A stretch of DNA of 57,296 nucleotides from positions 1 through 57,296 of the forward strand of contig NZ_LDSL01000073.1 in assembly GCF_001476815.1 (NCBI RefSeq). The letters are read 5' to 3'. Below the pieces are notes generated by a model. It was not told the origin of the DNA. It did no database searches and saw nothing but the letters and a program-made list of their open reading frames with translations. This DNA comes from Pseudacidovorax intermedius (lineage in GTDB: Bacteria; Pseudomonadota; Gammaproteobacteria; Burkholderiales; Burkholderiaceae_C). The position numbers and the translations under genes are program-made. This document shows, piece by piece, positions 42,076 through 50,450 of this stretch (the first letter of the stretch is position 1; every line of letters begins with the position of its first letter).

Positions 42076-43788
42076 TCATCGGCCGGCGTCGGCCGCAGGC
42101 CGGGCCATCGCGGCTTCCCGGATCGCGGCCAGCGTCGTGCGGGTGGTGATCACCTCCGGGTCCAGCGGGATCTCGATCAGCGTGCCGGTGGGCGCCGCGA
42201 GCGCGCGCAGCAGCGCGGCCTCGAAGTCCTCCGTGCGTTCCACGCGCTCGGCGGCGTAGCCGTAGGCCCGCGCCAGCGCACAGAAGTCCGGGTTGCCGAG
42301 CGCGGTGCCGCTGATGCGCGCCGGGTACTCGCGCTCCTGGTGCATGCGGATGGTGCCGAACATGCCGTTGTTGAGCAGCAGCACGATGCTGCGCCCGCCA
42401 TGCTGCATGGCCGTGGCCAGTTCCTGGCCGTTCATCAGGAAGTCGCCGTCGCCGGCCACGGTGAAGGCCGTGCGGCCCGTCGCGATGCTGGCCGCGATGC
42501 CGGCCGGCACGCCGTAGCCCATGGCGCCGCTGGTGGGCGCGAGCTGCGTCTTGAAGCCCTTGGCCAGCCCATGGTGGCGGAAGAAGCGGTGCATCCAGCT
42601 GGCGAAGTTGCCGGCGCCGTTGGTCACCACCGCATCGGCCGGCAGATGCTTCTGCACCATACCGACGACGGCCGCCATGTCGACGGGGCCGGGCAGCGGC
42701 TGCGGCGCCAGGTTGGCTTCGTAGCCGGCATGCACCTGCTGCGCCCAGCCGGCCCAGGGCACTTCGGGCGGGGCCGTGAGCACTTCCAGCGCGCGGGCCG
42801 CGGCGTTCATGGTGGTGTTGAAGGCCAGGTCCGCCTGGTAGACGCGGTTCAGCTCTTCCGCACTGGCATGGAAGTGCACGAGCTTCTGCCGGCTGCGCGG
42901 CGCCTGCAGCAGGGTGTAGCCGCCGGTGGTCATCTCGCCCAGGCGCGGGCCAATGGCGATGACCAGGTCGCTCTCGCGCACATGGGCCGCGAGCCGCGGA
43001 TTGATGGCGATGCCCACGTCGCCCGCGTAGAGCGGATGATGGTTGTCGAAGGTGTCCTGGAAGCGGAAGGCGTTGGCCACCGGCAGTTGCCAGTTCTCGG
43101 CGAAGCGTTGCAGCGCCTGCGCGGCCTGCGGCGTCCAGCCGCCGCCGCCCGCGATGACGATGGGCCGCTCGGCCGCCAGCAGCAGGGTGCGCAGGCTGCG
43201 CAGGCCGCCGGGGTCGGCCCAGGCCTGCGGCGGCTCGACGCGCGGCAGGGCTTGGGCGTCCGTGGCGGCACGCAGCATGTCTTCCGGCAGCACCAGCACC
43301 ACCGGGCCTGGGCGGCCGCTCATGGCGGTGGCGAAGGCGCGGGCCAGGTACTCGGGCAGGCGGTCCGCATCGTCCACGCGTTCGACGCGCTTGGCGAAGC
43401 CCTTGGTGCTGGGGCCGAAGAAACTGCCGAAGTCCACCTCCTGGAAGGCTTCGCGGTCGCGGAAGTCGCTACCCACGTCGCCCACCAGCAGCACCATCGG
43501 CGTCGAGTCCTGGAAGGCGGTGTGCACGCCGATGGAGGCGTTGGTGGCGCCGGGGCCGCGCGTGACGAAGCACACGCCGGGCCGCCCGCTCAGCTTGCCG
43601 TGCGCCTCGGCCATGAAGGCCGCGCCGCCCTCCTGCCGGCAGGCCACGAAGCGGATCTGCGACACATGGTCGTGGAAGCCGTCGAGCGCGGCCAGGAAGC
43701 TTTCGCCCGGCACGCCGAACACGTGGGTGACGCCTTGGGCGACGAGGCACTCGACCAGCAGGTGGCCGGCAGGACGGGAAGCGGTCAT
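42076..43788 (-). CDS. Thiamine-diphosphate-dependent enzyme, acetolactate synthase-like
   Basis: A 570-residue enzyme with the three-domain AHAS/POX fold. The catalytic glutamate sits in VACRQEGGAAFMAEA. The central domain includes VLVLPEDMLRAATD and PIVIAGGGGWTP. The TPP/Mg motif is TVAGDGDFLMNGQELATAM with NNGMFGTIRMHQE. The start at 43788 removes 25 unconserved residues. It is monocistronic, divergent from the TetR gene (95 bp). No small AHAS subunit is nearby, so a catabolic decarboxylase or lyase is as likely as acetolactate synthase. Confidence 0.85.
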   Translation of the reverse strand: MTASRPAGHLLVECLVAQGVTHVFGVPGESFLAALDGFHDHVSQIRFVACRQEGGAAFMAEAHGKLSGRPGVCFVTRGPGATNASIGVHTAFQDSTPMVLLVGDVGSDFRDREAFQEVDFGSFFGPSTKGFAKRVERVDDADRLPEYLARAFATAMSGRPGPVVLVLPEDMLRAATDAQALPRVEPPQAWADPGGLRSLRTLLLAAERPIVIAGGGGWTPQAAQALQRFAENWQLPVANAFRFQDTFDNHHPLYAGDVGIAINPRLAAHVRESDLVIAIGPRLGEMTTGGYTLLQAPRSRQKLVHFHASAEELNRVYQADLAFNTTMNAAARALEVLTAPPEVPWAGWAQQVHAGYEANLAPQPLPGPVDMAAVVGMVQKHLPADAVVTNGAGNFASWMHRFFRHHGLAKGFKTQLAPTSGAMGYGVPAGIAASIATGRTAFTVAGDGDFLMNGQELATAMQHGGRSIVLLLNNGMFGTIRMHQEREYPARISGTALGNPDFCALARAYGYAAERVERTEDFEAALLRALAAPTGTLIEIPLDPEVITTRTTLAAIREAAMARPAADAGR

Positions 43789-43862
43789 GAGAAACGGGCG
43801 CGCACGCCGATAGCCACGGAAAGTTGGGCGATTATCGGGAGCAGCGGCGATGAGCGGCGACA

Positions 43863-43880
43863 ATTAACCAATCAGTGAAT
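43863..43880. promoter_or_regulatory. Candidate TetR operator 1
   Basis: This 18-bp site overlaps the start region of the tetR gene. Read on the minus strand as ATTCACTGATTGGTTAAT, it matches the site at 44670-44687 at 15 of 18 positions, consistent with autoregulation and possible control of the divergent TPP-enzyme gene. Confidence 0.6.
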
Positions 43881-43883
43881 TCA

Positions 43884-44528
43884 ATGACCGACGAGACCGC
43901 CCTTCCCGAAACGCGCCAGCGCGATGCCGACCGCTCCCAGGCCGCGATCCTGCAGGCCGCGCGGGAGGAATTCGCCTCCCACGGCCTGGCCGGCGCGCGC
44001 ATGGACCGGATCGCCGAACGGGCCGAGCTGAACAAGCGCCTCATCTACTACTACTTCGGCAGCAAGGACGACCTCTTCCTGGCCGTGCTGGAACGCGCCT
44101 ACGCCGACATCCGCGAGGCCGAGCAGGCGCTGCACCTGGACGAGATCGAGCCGGTGGAGGCGATCCGCCAACTGGTGTCCTTCACCTGGCACTACTACCT
44201 GGCGCACCCGGAATTCATCACGCTGCTCAACAGCGAGAACCTGCACCGCGCGGAGCACCTGAAGCGCTCCGACGGCATCCAGCAGATGAATTCGCCGCTG
44301 GTCCAGCTGCTGGACGGCGTGCTGGAACGGGGCCGCCGCGACGGCGTCTTCCGCGCCGGCGTGGACCCGATCCAGCTCTACATCTCGATCGCGTCGCTGT
44401 GCTACTTCTACCTGTCGAACAGCCACACGCTGTCCGCCGTCTTCGGCCGTGACCTGCGCGCACCCAAGGCCATGGCGCAGCGGCTGTCGCACATGACCGA
44501 ACTGGTGCTGGGCTACCTGCTGCACTGA
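43884..44528 (+). CDS. TetR family transcriptional regulator
   Basis: A 214-residue repressor-type protein. The N-terminal HTH reads ILQAAREEFASHGLAGARMDRIAERAELNKRLIYYYFGSKDDLFLAVL, close to the RutR/TetR_C group. The C-terminal ligand domain is helical (IRQLVSFTWHYYLAHPEFITLLNSEN). The ATG at 43884 is preferred over a GTG at 43875. Matching palindromes at its own start and before the Bug-receptor operon make both likely targets. Confidence 0.9.
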   Translation: MTDETALPETRQRDADRSQAAILQAAREEFASHGLAGARMDRIAERAELNKRLIYYYFGSKDDLFLAVLERAYADIREAEQALHLDEIEPVEAIRQLVSFTWHYYLAHPEFITLLNSENLHRAEHLKRSDGIQQMNSPLVQLLDGVLERGRRDGVFRAGVDPIQLYISIASLCYFYLSNSHTLSAVFGRDLRAPKAMAQRLSHMTELVLGYLLH

Positions 44529-44669
44529 ACCGCACCGGCACGCCGGCGCCGCACCTGCCGGCGCCCGCGCCGGACGCCGGCGCGGCAGGCCCTCCTCCGG
44601 GATTCCACCGAGGCCGCTTCGCACCGCCTGCGTTGACGCGCGCCGCCCCTGCGCACAGAATCGCCTTCA

Positions 44670-44687
44670 ATTCACCTATTGGTGAAT
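44670..44687. promoter_or_regulatory. Candidate TetR operator 2, before the Bug-receptor operon
   Basis: ATTCACC and GGTGAAT form perfect 7-bp arms around TATT, 18 bp before the receptor start codon, overlapping the likely transcript start. It is the symmetric relative of the site at 43863-43880. Confidence 0.7.
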
Positions 44688-44705
44688 AAAACAGGAGACA
44701 TCGAC

Positions 44706-45683
44706 ATGCGCCTCTTCACCCGTGCGGCCACCGCCGCCGCTTTTGCCCTGTCGGCCATGGCCGCGCCCGCGCTGGCCGACACGGCCTATCCCAGCAAGCC
44801 GATCCGCGTGATCGTGCCCTTCGCGGCCGGCAGCACCACGGACATCATTGCCCGCGCCATCACCGACAAGATGAGCCAGAGCATGGGCCAGCAGCTGGTG
44901 ATCGAGAACCGCGGCGGCGCCAGCGGCACCATCGGCCAGGCGGCCGTGGCCTCGGCCGCGCCGGACGGCTACACGGTGATGATCCATTCGTCCTCGCACA
45001 CCGTCAGCCCCTCGACCTTCGCCAAGCTGCCCTTCGACACAGTGCGCGACTTTGCGGGCGTGACGCCGATTTCCTCGCTGTCGAACGCGCTGGTGGTGTC
45101 GCCGCAGAAGGGCTACCGCACGCTCAAGGACCTGCTGGCGGCGGCGCGGGCACAGCCCGGCAAGCTGAACTTCGCGTCGGCGGGCCAGGGCAGCGCCACG
45201 CATCTGAATGCCGAGAAGTTCAAGCTGGCGGCCCGCATCGATGCGACCAACATCCCCTTCAAAGGCTCGGCCGAGGCCGTGACCGAGGTGCTGGCCGGCC
45301 GCGTGGACTACTACTTCTCGCCCATCGCGCCGGTGATCGGCCAGATCCGCGAAGGCCAGCTGCTGGCCCTGGCCGTCGGCTCGCCGCAGCGCGCGAGCGC
45401 CCTGCCCGACGTGCCGACCACGGCCGAAGCGGGCGTGCCCGGCTCCGAATTCAACTTCTGGATCGGCATGATGGCCCCGGCGAAGACGCCGCGCCCGGTC
45501 ATCGAGCGGCTGCATGCCGAGGTGCTCAAGGCCCTGGCCACGACCGAGGTGAAGGAGCGTTTCGCCAAGCTGGGCGCCGATGCGTGGACGCTCAAGCCCG
45601 AGCAGTTCGACGCCTACATCAAGGACGAGATCGTCAGCAACGCGGCGGTGGTCAAGGCCGCCGGCCTGTCCGCGCAGCAGTGA
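44706..45683 (+). CDS. Tripartite tricarboxylate transporter receptor (Bug family)
   Basis: A 325-residue periplasmic solute-binding protein. The N terminus MRLFTRAATAAAFALSAMAAPALAD is a Sec signal peptide with cleavage at ALA-D. YPSKPIRVIVPFAAGSTTDIIAR and GQQLVIENRGGASGTIG are the Bug/TctC hallmarks. AGGAG precedes the ATG at 44706. It is the first gene of a four-gene operon and probably captures its substrate. No TctA/TctB membrane genes are adjacent, which is common for orphan Bug receptors. Confidence 0.93.
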   Translation: MRLFTRAATAAAFALSAMAAPALADTAYPSKPIRVIVPFAAGSTTDIIARAITDKMSQSMGQQLVIENRGGASGTIGQAAVASAAPDGYTVMIHSSSHTVSPSTFAKLPFDTVRDFAGVTPISSLSNALVVSPQKGYRTLKDLLAAARAQPGKLNFASAGQGSATHLNAEKFKLAARIDATNIPFKGSAEAVTEVLAGRVDYYFSPIAPVIGQIREGQLLALAVGSPQRASALPDVPTTAEAGVPGSEFNFWIGMMAPAKTPRPVIERLHAEVLKALATTEVKERFAKLGADAWTLKPEQFDAYIKDEIVSNAAVVKAAGLSAQQ

Positions 45684-45736
45684 CCCGGCGCGCCTCCCCG
45701 CCTTCCTATTTCCCGAACTGAGAGAAGCCTCCCTCC

Positions 45737-46912
45737 ATGGCCACACAACGACTCGGACTGATCATGCACGGCGTCACCGGACGCATGGGCATGAACCAGC
45801 ACCTGATCCGCTCCATCTGCGCGATCCGCGCCCAAGGCGGCGTGCCGCTCGCCAACGGCGACCGGGTGATGCCCGACCCCATCCTCATCGGCCGCAATGC
45901 CGACAAGATCGCGGCCCTGGCGCGCGCCCACGGCATCGAGCGCTGGGGCACCGACCTGGACGCGGCGCTGGCCAATCCAGAAGACACCGTCTTCTTCGAC
46001 GCCGGCACCACGCAGATGCGCCCGCAGCTGCTGGCCAAGGCCATCCGCGCCGGTAAGCACGTGTACTGCGAGAAGCCCATCGCCACCAACCTCAACGAGG
46101 CGGTGGAGATCGCGCGCCTGGCCGACGAGGCCGGGCGCACCCAGGGCATCAAGCACGGTGCCGTGCAGGACAAGCTCTTCCTGCCCGGCCTGCGCAAGCT
46201 GGACATGCTGCGCCGCGCCGGCTTCTTCGGCCGCATGCTGTCGGTGCGGCTGGAGTTCGGCTACTGGGTGTTCGAAGGCGACCTGCAGCCCATCCAGCGC
46301 CCCAGCTGGAACTACCGCAAGGAAGACGGCGGCGGGATGATCCTGGACATGATGTGCCACTGGCGCTACGTGCTCGACAACCTGTTCGGCGAGGTGAAGT
46401 CGGTCAGCTGCCTGGGCACCACGCACATCCCCAAACGCTGGGACGAGGCCGGCAAGCCCTACGAGGCCACGGCCGACGACGCGGCCTACGCCACCTGCGA
46501 ACTCACCGGCCACAACGGCGAGCCGGTGATCGCGCAGATCAACATGAGCTGGGTGACGCGCGTGCGCCGCGACGACCTGGTGACCTTCCACGTCGACGGC
46601 ACTGAGGGCTCGGCCGTCGCCGGCCTGCAGAGCTGCCGCGCCCAGTCGCGCGTGGCCACGCCGCGGCCGGTGTGGAACCCCGACATCCAGCAGACGATGA
46701 ACTTCTTCGACCAGTGGCAGGAGATTCCGGACGTCGAGACCTATGACAACGGCTTCAAGATCCAGTGGGAACACTTCATCCGCCACGTGGTGGAAGACGC
46801 ACCCTACAAGTGGACGCTGCCCGAGGGCGCCAAGGGCGTGCAGCTGGTGGAGGCCGCGCTGGACTCCTGGAAGGAGCGGCGCTGGATCGACGTGCCGCCG
46901 CTCGAGGTCTGA
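45737..46912 (+). CDS. Gfo/Idh/MocA family oxidoreductase
   Basis: A 391-residue NAD(P)-dependent dehydrogenase. The N-terminal Rossmann part includes LGLIMHGVTGRMGMNQHLIRS, and GKHVYCEKPIATN is the classic catalytic-lysine EKP motif. The C-terminal alpha/beta domain carries GGGMILDMMCHWRYVLDNLFGEV, with a histidine at the usual catalytic place. It begins 53 bp after the receptor gene and should oxidise the imported polyol or sugar derivative; the exact substrate is unknown. Confidence 0.9.
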   Translation: MATQRLGLIMHGVTGRMGMNQHLIRSICAIRAQGGVPLANGDRVMPDPILIGRNADKIAALARAHGIERWGTDLDAALANPEDTVFFDAGTTQMRPQLLAKAIRAGKHVYCEKPIATNLNEAVEIARLADEAGRTQGIKHGAVQDKLFLPGLRKLDMLRRAGFFGRMLSVRLEFGYWVFEGDLQPIQRPSWNYRKEDGGGMILDMMCHWRYVLDNLFGEVKSVSCLGTTHIPKRWDEAGKPYEATADDAAYATCELTGHNGEPVIAQINMSWVTRVRRDDLVTFHVDGTEGSAVAGLQSCRAQSRVATPRPVWNPDIQQTMNFFDQWQEIPDVETYDNGFKIQWEHFIRHVVEDAPYKWTLPEGAKGVQLVEAALDSWKERRWIDVPPLEV

Positions 46913-46937
46913 TGGCCGCGCCGACAAGGAACACGCC

Positions 46938-48125
46938 ATGGCCCTGACCCTCCGCCTGCCCGACGCCGACGGCCGCCTGGCCCCCTACACGCTCAGCGGC
47001 GCCACGCCGATGCAGCCGAAGCCGGGCGCGCGCTTCGACCGCATCGCCTACTCGGCCGCCCACGTGGTGGCCGACCCGCTGGCCGCCATCGACCCCTGGC
47101 TGCAATGCGCCGTCGACTGGGATGCCACCCTGGCCTACCGCCGCCACCTGTGGTCCCTGGGCCTGGGCGTGGCCGAGGCCATGGACACCGCCCAGCGCGG
47201 CATGGGCCTGGACTGGCCCACCTCGCTGGAACTCATCCGCCGCTCCATCGACGCGTCACGCGACGTGCCGGGCGCCTTCCTCGCCTCGGGCTGCGGCACC
47301 GACCACCTGGACCTGGCCGAGGTGCGCAGCGTGGACGACGTGATCCGCGGCTACGAGACGCAGATGGCCGCCATCGAGGCCCTGGGCGGCAAGCTGATCG
47401 TGATGGCCAGCCGCGCCCTGGCCCGCGTGGCGACAAGCCCGGCCGACTACGAGCGCGTGTACGACCGGGTGCTGAGCCAGGCGAAGCAACCGGTCGTGCT
47501 GCACTGGCTGGGCGACATGTTCGACCCGGCGCTGGCCGGCTACTGGGGCACCACCGACGTGGACGCCGCCATGGACACGGCCCTGGGCATCATCGCCGCG
47601 CATCCGCACAAGGTGGACGGCATCAAGATCTCGCTGCTCGACAAGGACAAGGAGATCGCCATGCGCCGCCGCCTGCCTGCGGGCGTGCGCATGTACACCG
47701 GCGACGACTTCAACTATGCCGAGCTGATCGCCGGCGACGGCGCGGGCACCGAGCCCACGCATGGCAAGAGCGATGCGCTGCTGGGCATCTTCGACGCCAT
47801 CGCGCCCGCGGCGAGTGCGGCGCTGGCGGCGCTGGCGCAGGGCGACACGGCGCGCTTCCACGAGATCCTGACGCCGACGGTGCCGCTGTCGCGCCACATC
47901 TTCCGGGCGCCCACGCGCTTCTACAAGACGGGCGTGGTCTTCATGGCCTGGCTCAACGGCCACCAGCCGCACTTCACCATGGTGGGCGGCCAGCAGAGCA
48001 CGCGCTCGCTGCCGCACCTGGCCGAGCTGTTCCGCCTGGCCGACGCCGCGCACCTGCTGACCGATCCGGAACTGGCGGTGCGGCGCATGCGGGCGCTGCT
48101 GGCCACGCACGGGGTGGAGGGCTGA
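46938..48125 (+). CDS. DUF993 family protein (dihydrodipicolinate synthase-like)
   Basis: A 395-residue protein matching the DUF993/DHDPS-like TIM-barrel family, for example in GKLIVMASRALARVA, QPVVLHWLGDMFDPALAGYWG, VDGIKISLLDKDKEIAMRRRLP and a C-terminal TGVVFMAWLNGHQPHFTMVGG. The lysine in GIKIS is a candidate Schiff-base residue. An aldolase or dehydratase step after the oxidoreductase is plausible; no activity is established that I know of. Its stop overlaps the next start (TGATG). Confidence 0.86.
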   Translation: MALTLRLPDADGRLAPYTLSGATPMQPKPGARFDRIAYSAAHVVADPLAAIDPWLQCAVDWDATLAYRRHLWSLGLGVAEAMDTAQRGMGLDWPTSLELIRRSIDASRDVPGAFLASGCGTDHLDLAEVRSVDDVIRGYETQMAAIEALGGKLIVMASRALARVATSPADYERVYDRVLSQAKQPVVLHWLGDMFDPALAGYWGTTDVDAAMDTALGIIAAHPHKVDGIKISLLDKDKEIAMRRRLPAGVRMYTGDDFNYAELIAGDGAGTEPTHGKSDALLGIFDAIAPAASAALAALAQGDTARFHEILTPTVPLSRHIFRAPTRFYKTGVVFMAWLNGHQPHFTMVGGQQSTRSLPHLAELFRLADAAHLLTDPELAVRRMRALLATHGVEG

Positions 48126-49003
48126 TGCGCGACCTGTCGCAGGACAGCCGCTGGCTGTCGATCAACACCGCCACCGTCCGCCGCCAGCGCGGCGCGGAGG
48201 TGCCGCTGGCGCGCATCATCGACCAGTGCGCCGAGCACGGCATCCGCGCCATCAGCCCCTGGCGCGACCAGGTGGCCGCCGCCGGCCTGGACGCGGTGGC
48301 GCGCCAGCTGCGCGCGCTGGACATGCAGCTGTCCGGCTACTGCCGCGGCGGCTTCTACCCCGCCGCCGATGCGGCCGGCCTGCGCGCCGCGCTGGACGAC
48401 AACCGCCGCGCCATCGACGAGGCCAAGGCGCTGGATGCACCCTGCCTGGTGCTGGTGGTCGGTGCGCTGCCCGGCGCATTGGAGGGCAAGCCGGCCTACA
48501 AGAGCATAGCCCGCGCCCGCGGCGAGGTGCGCGACGGCATCGCCGCCTCGCTGGAGTACGCCCGCAGCGTGGGCATGCCACTGGCCATCGAACCGCTGCA
48601 TCCCATGCAGGCCGCCGACCGCGCCTGCATCAACACGCTGGAACATGCGCTGGACCTGTGCGACGAACTCGACCCGGACCGCACCAGCATGCTGGGCGTG
48701 GCCCTCGACGCCTACCACTGCTGGTGGGATCCGAAGCTGGAGGCCCAGACCGCCCGCGCCGGCCGCGACCGGCTGCTGGCCTACCACGTGTGCGACTGGC
48801 TCACGCCCACGCGCGACCTGCTCAGCGACCGCGGCATGATGGGCGACGGCGTGATCGAGCTGCGGCAGCTGCGCGGCTGGGTGGAGGCCGCGGGCTATGC
48901 GGGCCACTGCGAGGTGGAGATCTTCTCCACGCTGGACTGGTGGCAGCGCGACGGCGACGAAACGCTGCGCATCTGCATCGAGCGGCACCGCAGCGTGGTG
49001 TGA
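48125..49003 (+). CDS. Sugar phosphate isomerase/epimerase family protein
   Basis: A 292-residue AP-endonuclease-2-like TIM barrel. Metal-binding blocks visible include PLAIEPLHPM, LGVALDAYHCWWDP, LLAYHVCDW and CEVEIFSTLDWW, giving the Glu-Asp-His-Glu set of the xylose-isomerase-like superfamily. One-base overlap with the DUF993 gene shows translational coupling. It likely interconverts a keto/aldo sugar or inositol-type intermediate in the same pathway. Confidence 0.88.
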   Translation: MRDLSQDSRWLSINTATVRRQRGAEVPLARIIDQCAEHGIRAISPWRDQVAAAGLDAVARQLRALDMQLSGYCRGGFYPAADAAGLRAALDDNRRAIDEAKALDAPCLVLVVGALPGALEGKPAYKSIARARGEVRDGIAASLEYARSVGMPLAIEPLHPMQAADRACINTLEHALDLCDELDPDRTSMLGVALDAYHCWWDPKLEAQTARAGRDRLLAYHVCDWLTPTRDLLSDRGMMGDGVIELRQLRGWVEAAGYAGHCEVEIFSTLDWWQRDGDETLRICIERHRSVV

Positions 49004-49022
49004 GGGGGCGCGCCGTTCCGCC

Positions 49023-49046
49023 CTTCGACAGGCTCAGGGCGAACGG
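49023..49046 (+). repeat. Dispersed 24-bp repeat, copy 3
   Basis: This lies 19 bp after the stop of the isomerase gene, same orientation as copy 1, with GGGC where copy 1 has GCGC. An alternating inverted CCGTTCG-type arm is absent here, so it is a single unit. Confidence 0.7.
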
Positions 49047-49172
49047 ATTCGGGGTCCGGCGCCTTGCCATGCGCAAGCCACGGCGCCCTGCCACGATCAA
49101 GCCAAAGTGATTTGGCCTCCTCAGGCCACGCGCAGGGCGAGCGGATTGGAAGCCGCGTTACCCTCGTCCTCC

Positions 49173-50087
49173 GTGCCCTCCCTTTCCCTCCCCGATCCGG
49201 CCCGCCGCGGCCGCCACGCCATCGGCTGCATGCTCGGCGCCATGGCCTGCTTCGTCGTCAACGACGCCCTCAGCAAGTTCGTCAGCCAGGGCATGCCGGC
49301 CGGGCAACTCATCTTCCTGCGCGGGCTCATGGCCTCGCTGCTGGTGCTGGCCGTGGCCGTCGCGCTCGGCGCGCACCGGCGCCTGGGCAGCATGGGCCAT
49401 CCGCGCGTGCTGCTGCGCGCCGGGGTGGATGCCTGCGCGACCGTGCTGTACCTGCTGTCGCTGTTCCGCCTGCCGCTGGGCAATGCAACGGCCATCAACC
49501 TGACGGCGCCGCTCTTCATGACGGTGTTCGCGGCGATCTTCCTGCGCGAGCGGCCCGGCGCCGCGCGCGGCTGGGCCGTGGCCATCGGCTTCGTCGGCGT
49601 GCTGCTGGTGGTGCAGCCGCGCGGCGACGGCTTCAATGCCTGGGCGCTGCTGTGCCTGGCGGCCACGCTGTTCCACGCCACGCGCGACCTGCTCACGCGC
49701 GGCCTGGACCCGGCCATTCCCTCCATCGTGGTCACGCTCTCCACGGCGCTCGCCGTCACGCTGCTGTCGGGCGCGCTGTCGGTGGTGGAGGGCTGGCAGC
49801 CAGCGACGGCCGGGCAACTCGGCCTGCTGGCCCTGTCCTCCGCCTTCCTGGCGACCGCCTATTTCCTGCTCATCCAGTGCATGCGCCAGGGCGAGGTGTC
49901 GCTCACGGCGCCCTTCCGCTATTCGGCCCTGCTGTTCGCGGTCGGGCTGGGCTACGCGGTGTGGGGCGACGTGCCCAATGCCTGGGCCTGCGCCGGCATC
50001 GCGCTCTTGGTGGGCTCGGGCCTGCAGGTGCTGCGCAGCGAACGCAACCGCCAGCCGCTGCGCACGCTGGAGGCGCAGGCGGAATGA
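49173..50087 (+). CDS. EamA (DMT superfamily) transporter
   Basis: About 304 residues with ten membrane helices. Typical blocks are HAIGCMLGAMACFVVNDALSKF, PAGQLIFLRGLMASLLVLAV, NATAINLTAPLFMTVFAAIFLRERP and QGEVSLTAPFRYSALLFAVGLGYAVWGDVP. There is no nearby ATG; GTG at 49173 gives a normal length, TTG at 49146 would add nine residues. It is probably an exporter; the substrate is unknown. It precedes the FMN riboswitch but belongs to a separate unit. Confidence 0.85.
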   Translation: MPSLSLPDPARRGRHAIGCMLGAMACFVVNDALSKFVSQGMPAGQLIFLRGLMASLLVLAVAVALGAHRRLGSMGHPRVLLRAGVDACATVLYLLSLFRLPLGNATAINLTAPLFMTVFAAIFLRERPGAARGWAVAIGFVGVLLVVQPRGDGFNAWALLCLAATLFHATRDLLTRGLDPAIPSIVVTLSTALAVTLLSGALSVVEGWQPATAGQLGLLALSSAFLATAYFLLIQCMRQGEVSLTAPFRYSALLFAVGLGYAVWGDVPNAWACAGIALLVGSGLQVLRSERNRQPLRTLEAQAE

Positions 50088-50155
50088 AGGCGACAGCAAG
50101 GGTCTTGCGCCGCTCCTAGAATCCCGCCCGCGGCCGCCTCCGGGTGGCCGCCAAG

Positions 50156-50322
50156 CGTTCTCAGGGCAGGGTGCAATTCCCTACCGGCGGTCATGGTGGA
50201 AGGCGACTTCCGCACGAGCCCGCGAGCGCCCGCCGCCGCAGCCTTCGGACCGCGGTGGCGGGGTCAGCAGATTTCGGTGCGATTCCGAAGCCGACGGTCA
50301 CAGTCCGGATGAAAGAGAGCGC
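50156..50322 (+). ncRNA. FMN riboswitch (RFN element)
   Basis: All conserved RFN blocks occur in order: CAGGGCAGGGTGCAATTCCC, TACCGGCGGT, AGCCCGCGAGCG, then GTCAGCAGATTTCGGTGCGA, CCGAAGCCGACGGT and CACAGTCCGGATGAAAGAGA. The aptamer binds FMN and lies 129 bp upstream of ribH2. Downstream, a hairpin GCGGCCA/TGGCCGC (50328-50347) and further GC-rich stems ending in a T-run near 50400 form the expression platform. Confidence 0.97.
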
Positions 50323-50327
50323 GAGAT

Positions 50328-50347
50328 GCGGCCAGGCTCCTGGCCGC
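50328..50347 (+). promoter_or_regulatory. Expression-platform hairpin of the FMN riboswitch
   Basis: GCGGCCA/TGGCCGC is a perfect 7-bp stem with a 6-base loop directly after the aptamer. A second GC-rich stem and a six-T run near 50400-50406 follow, so FMN-dependent termination before ribH2 is plausible. Confidence 0.5.
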
Positions 50348-50450
50348 GCGCGGCGTCATGCCGTGCGCGGCCGGCGGGCCGGGCGCGGCTTTTCGTGCGT
50401 TTTTTCGAAGCCCTGATTCAGGCCCACCCTTTGTTCAAAAAGGCAACACC

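Noticed and set aside
42076-43788. Biosynthetic acetolactate synthase (ilvB)
   Set aside because: No ilvN or ilvC is adjacent, and the gene is divergent from a TetR regulator; a specific ilvB call would overreach.
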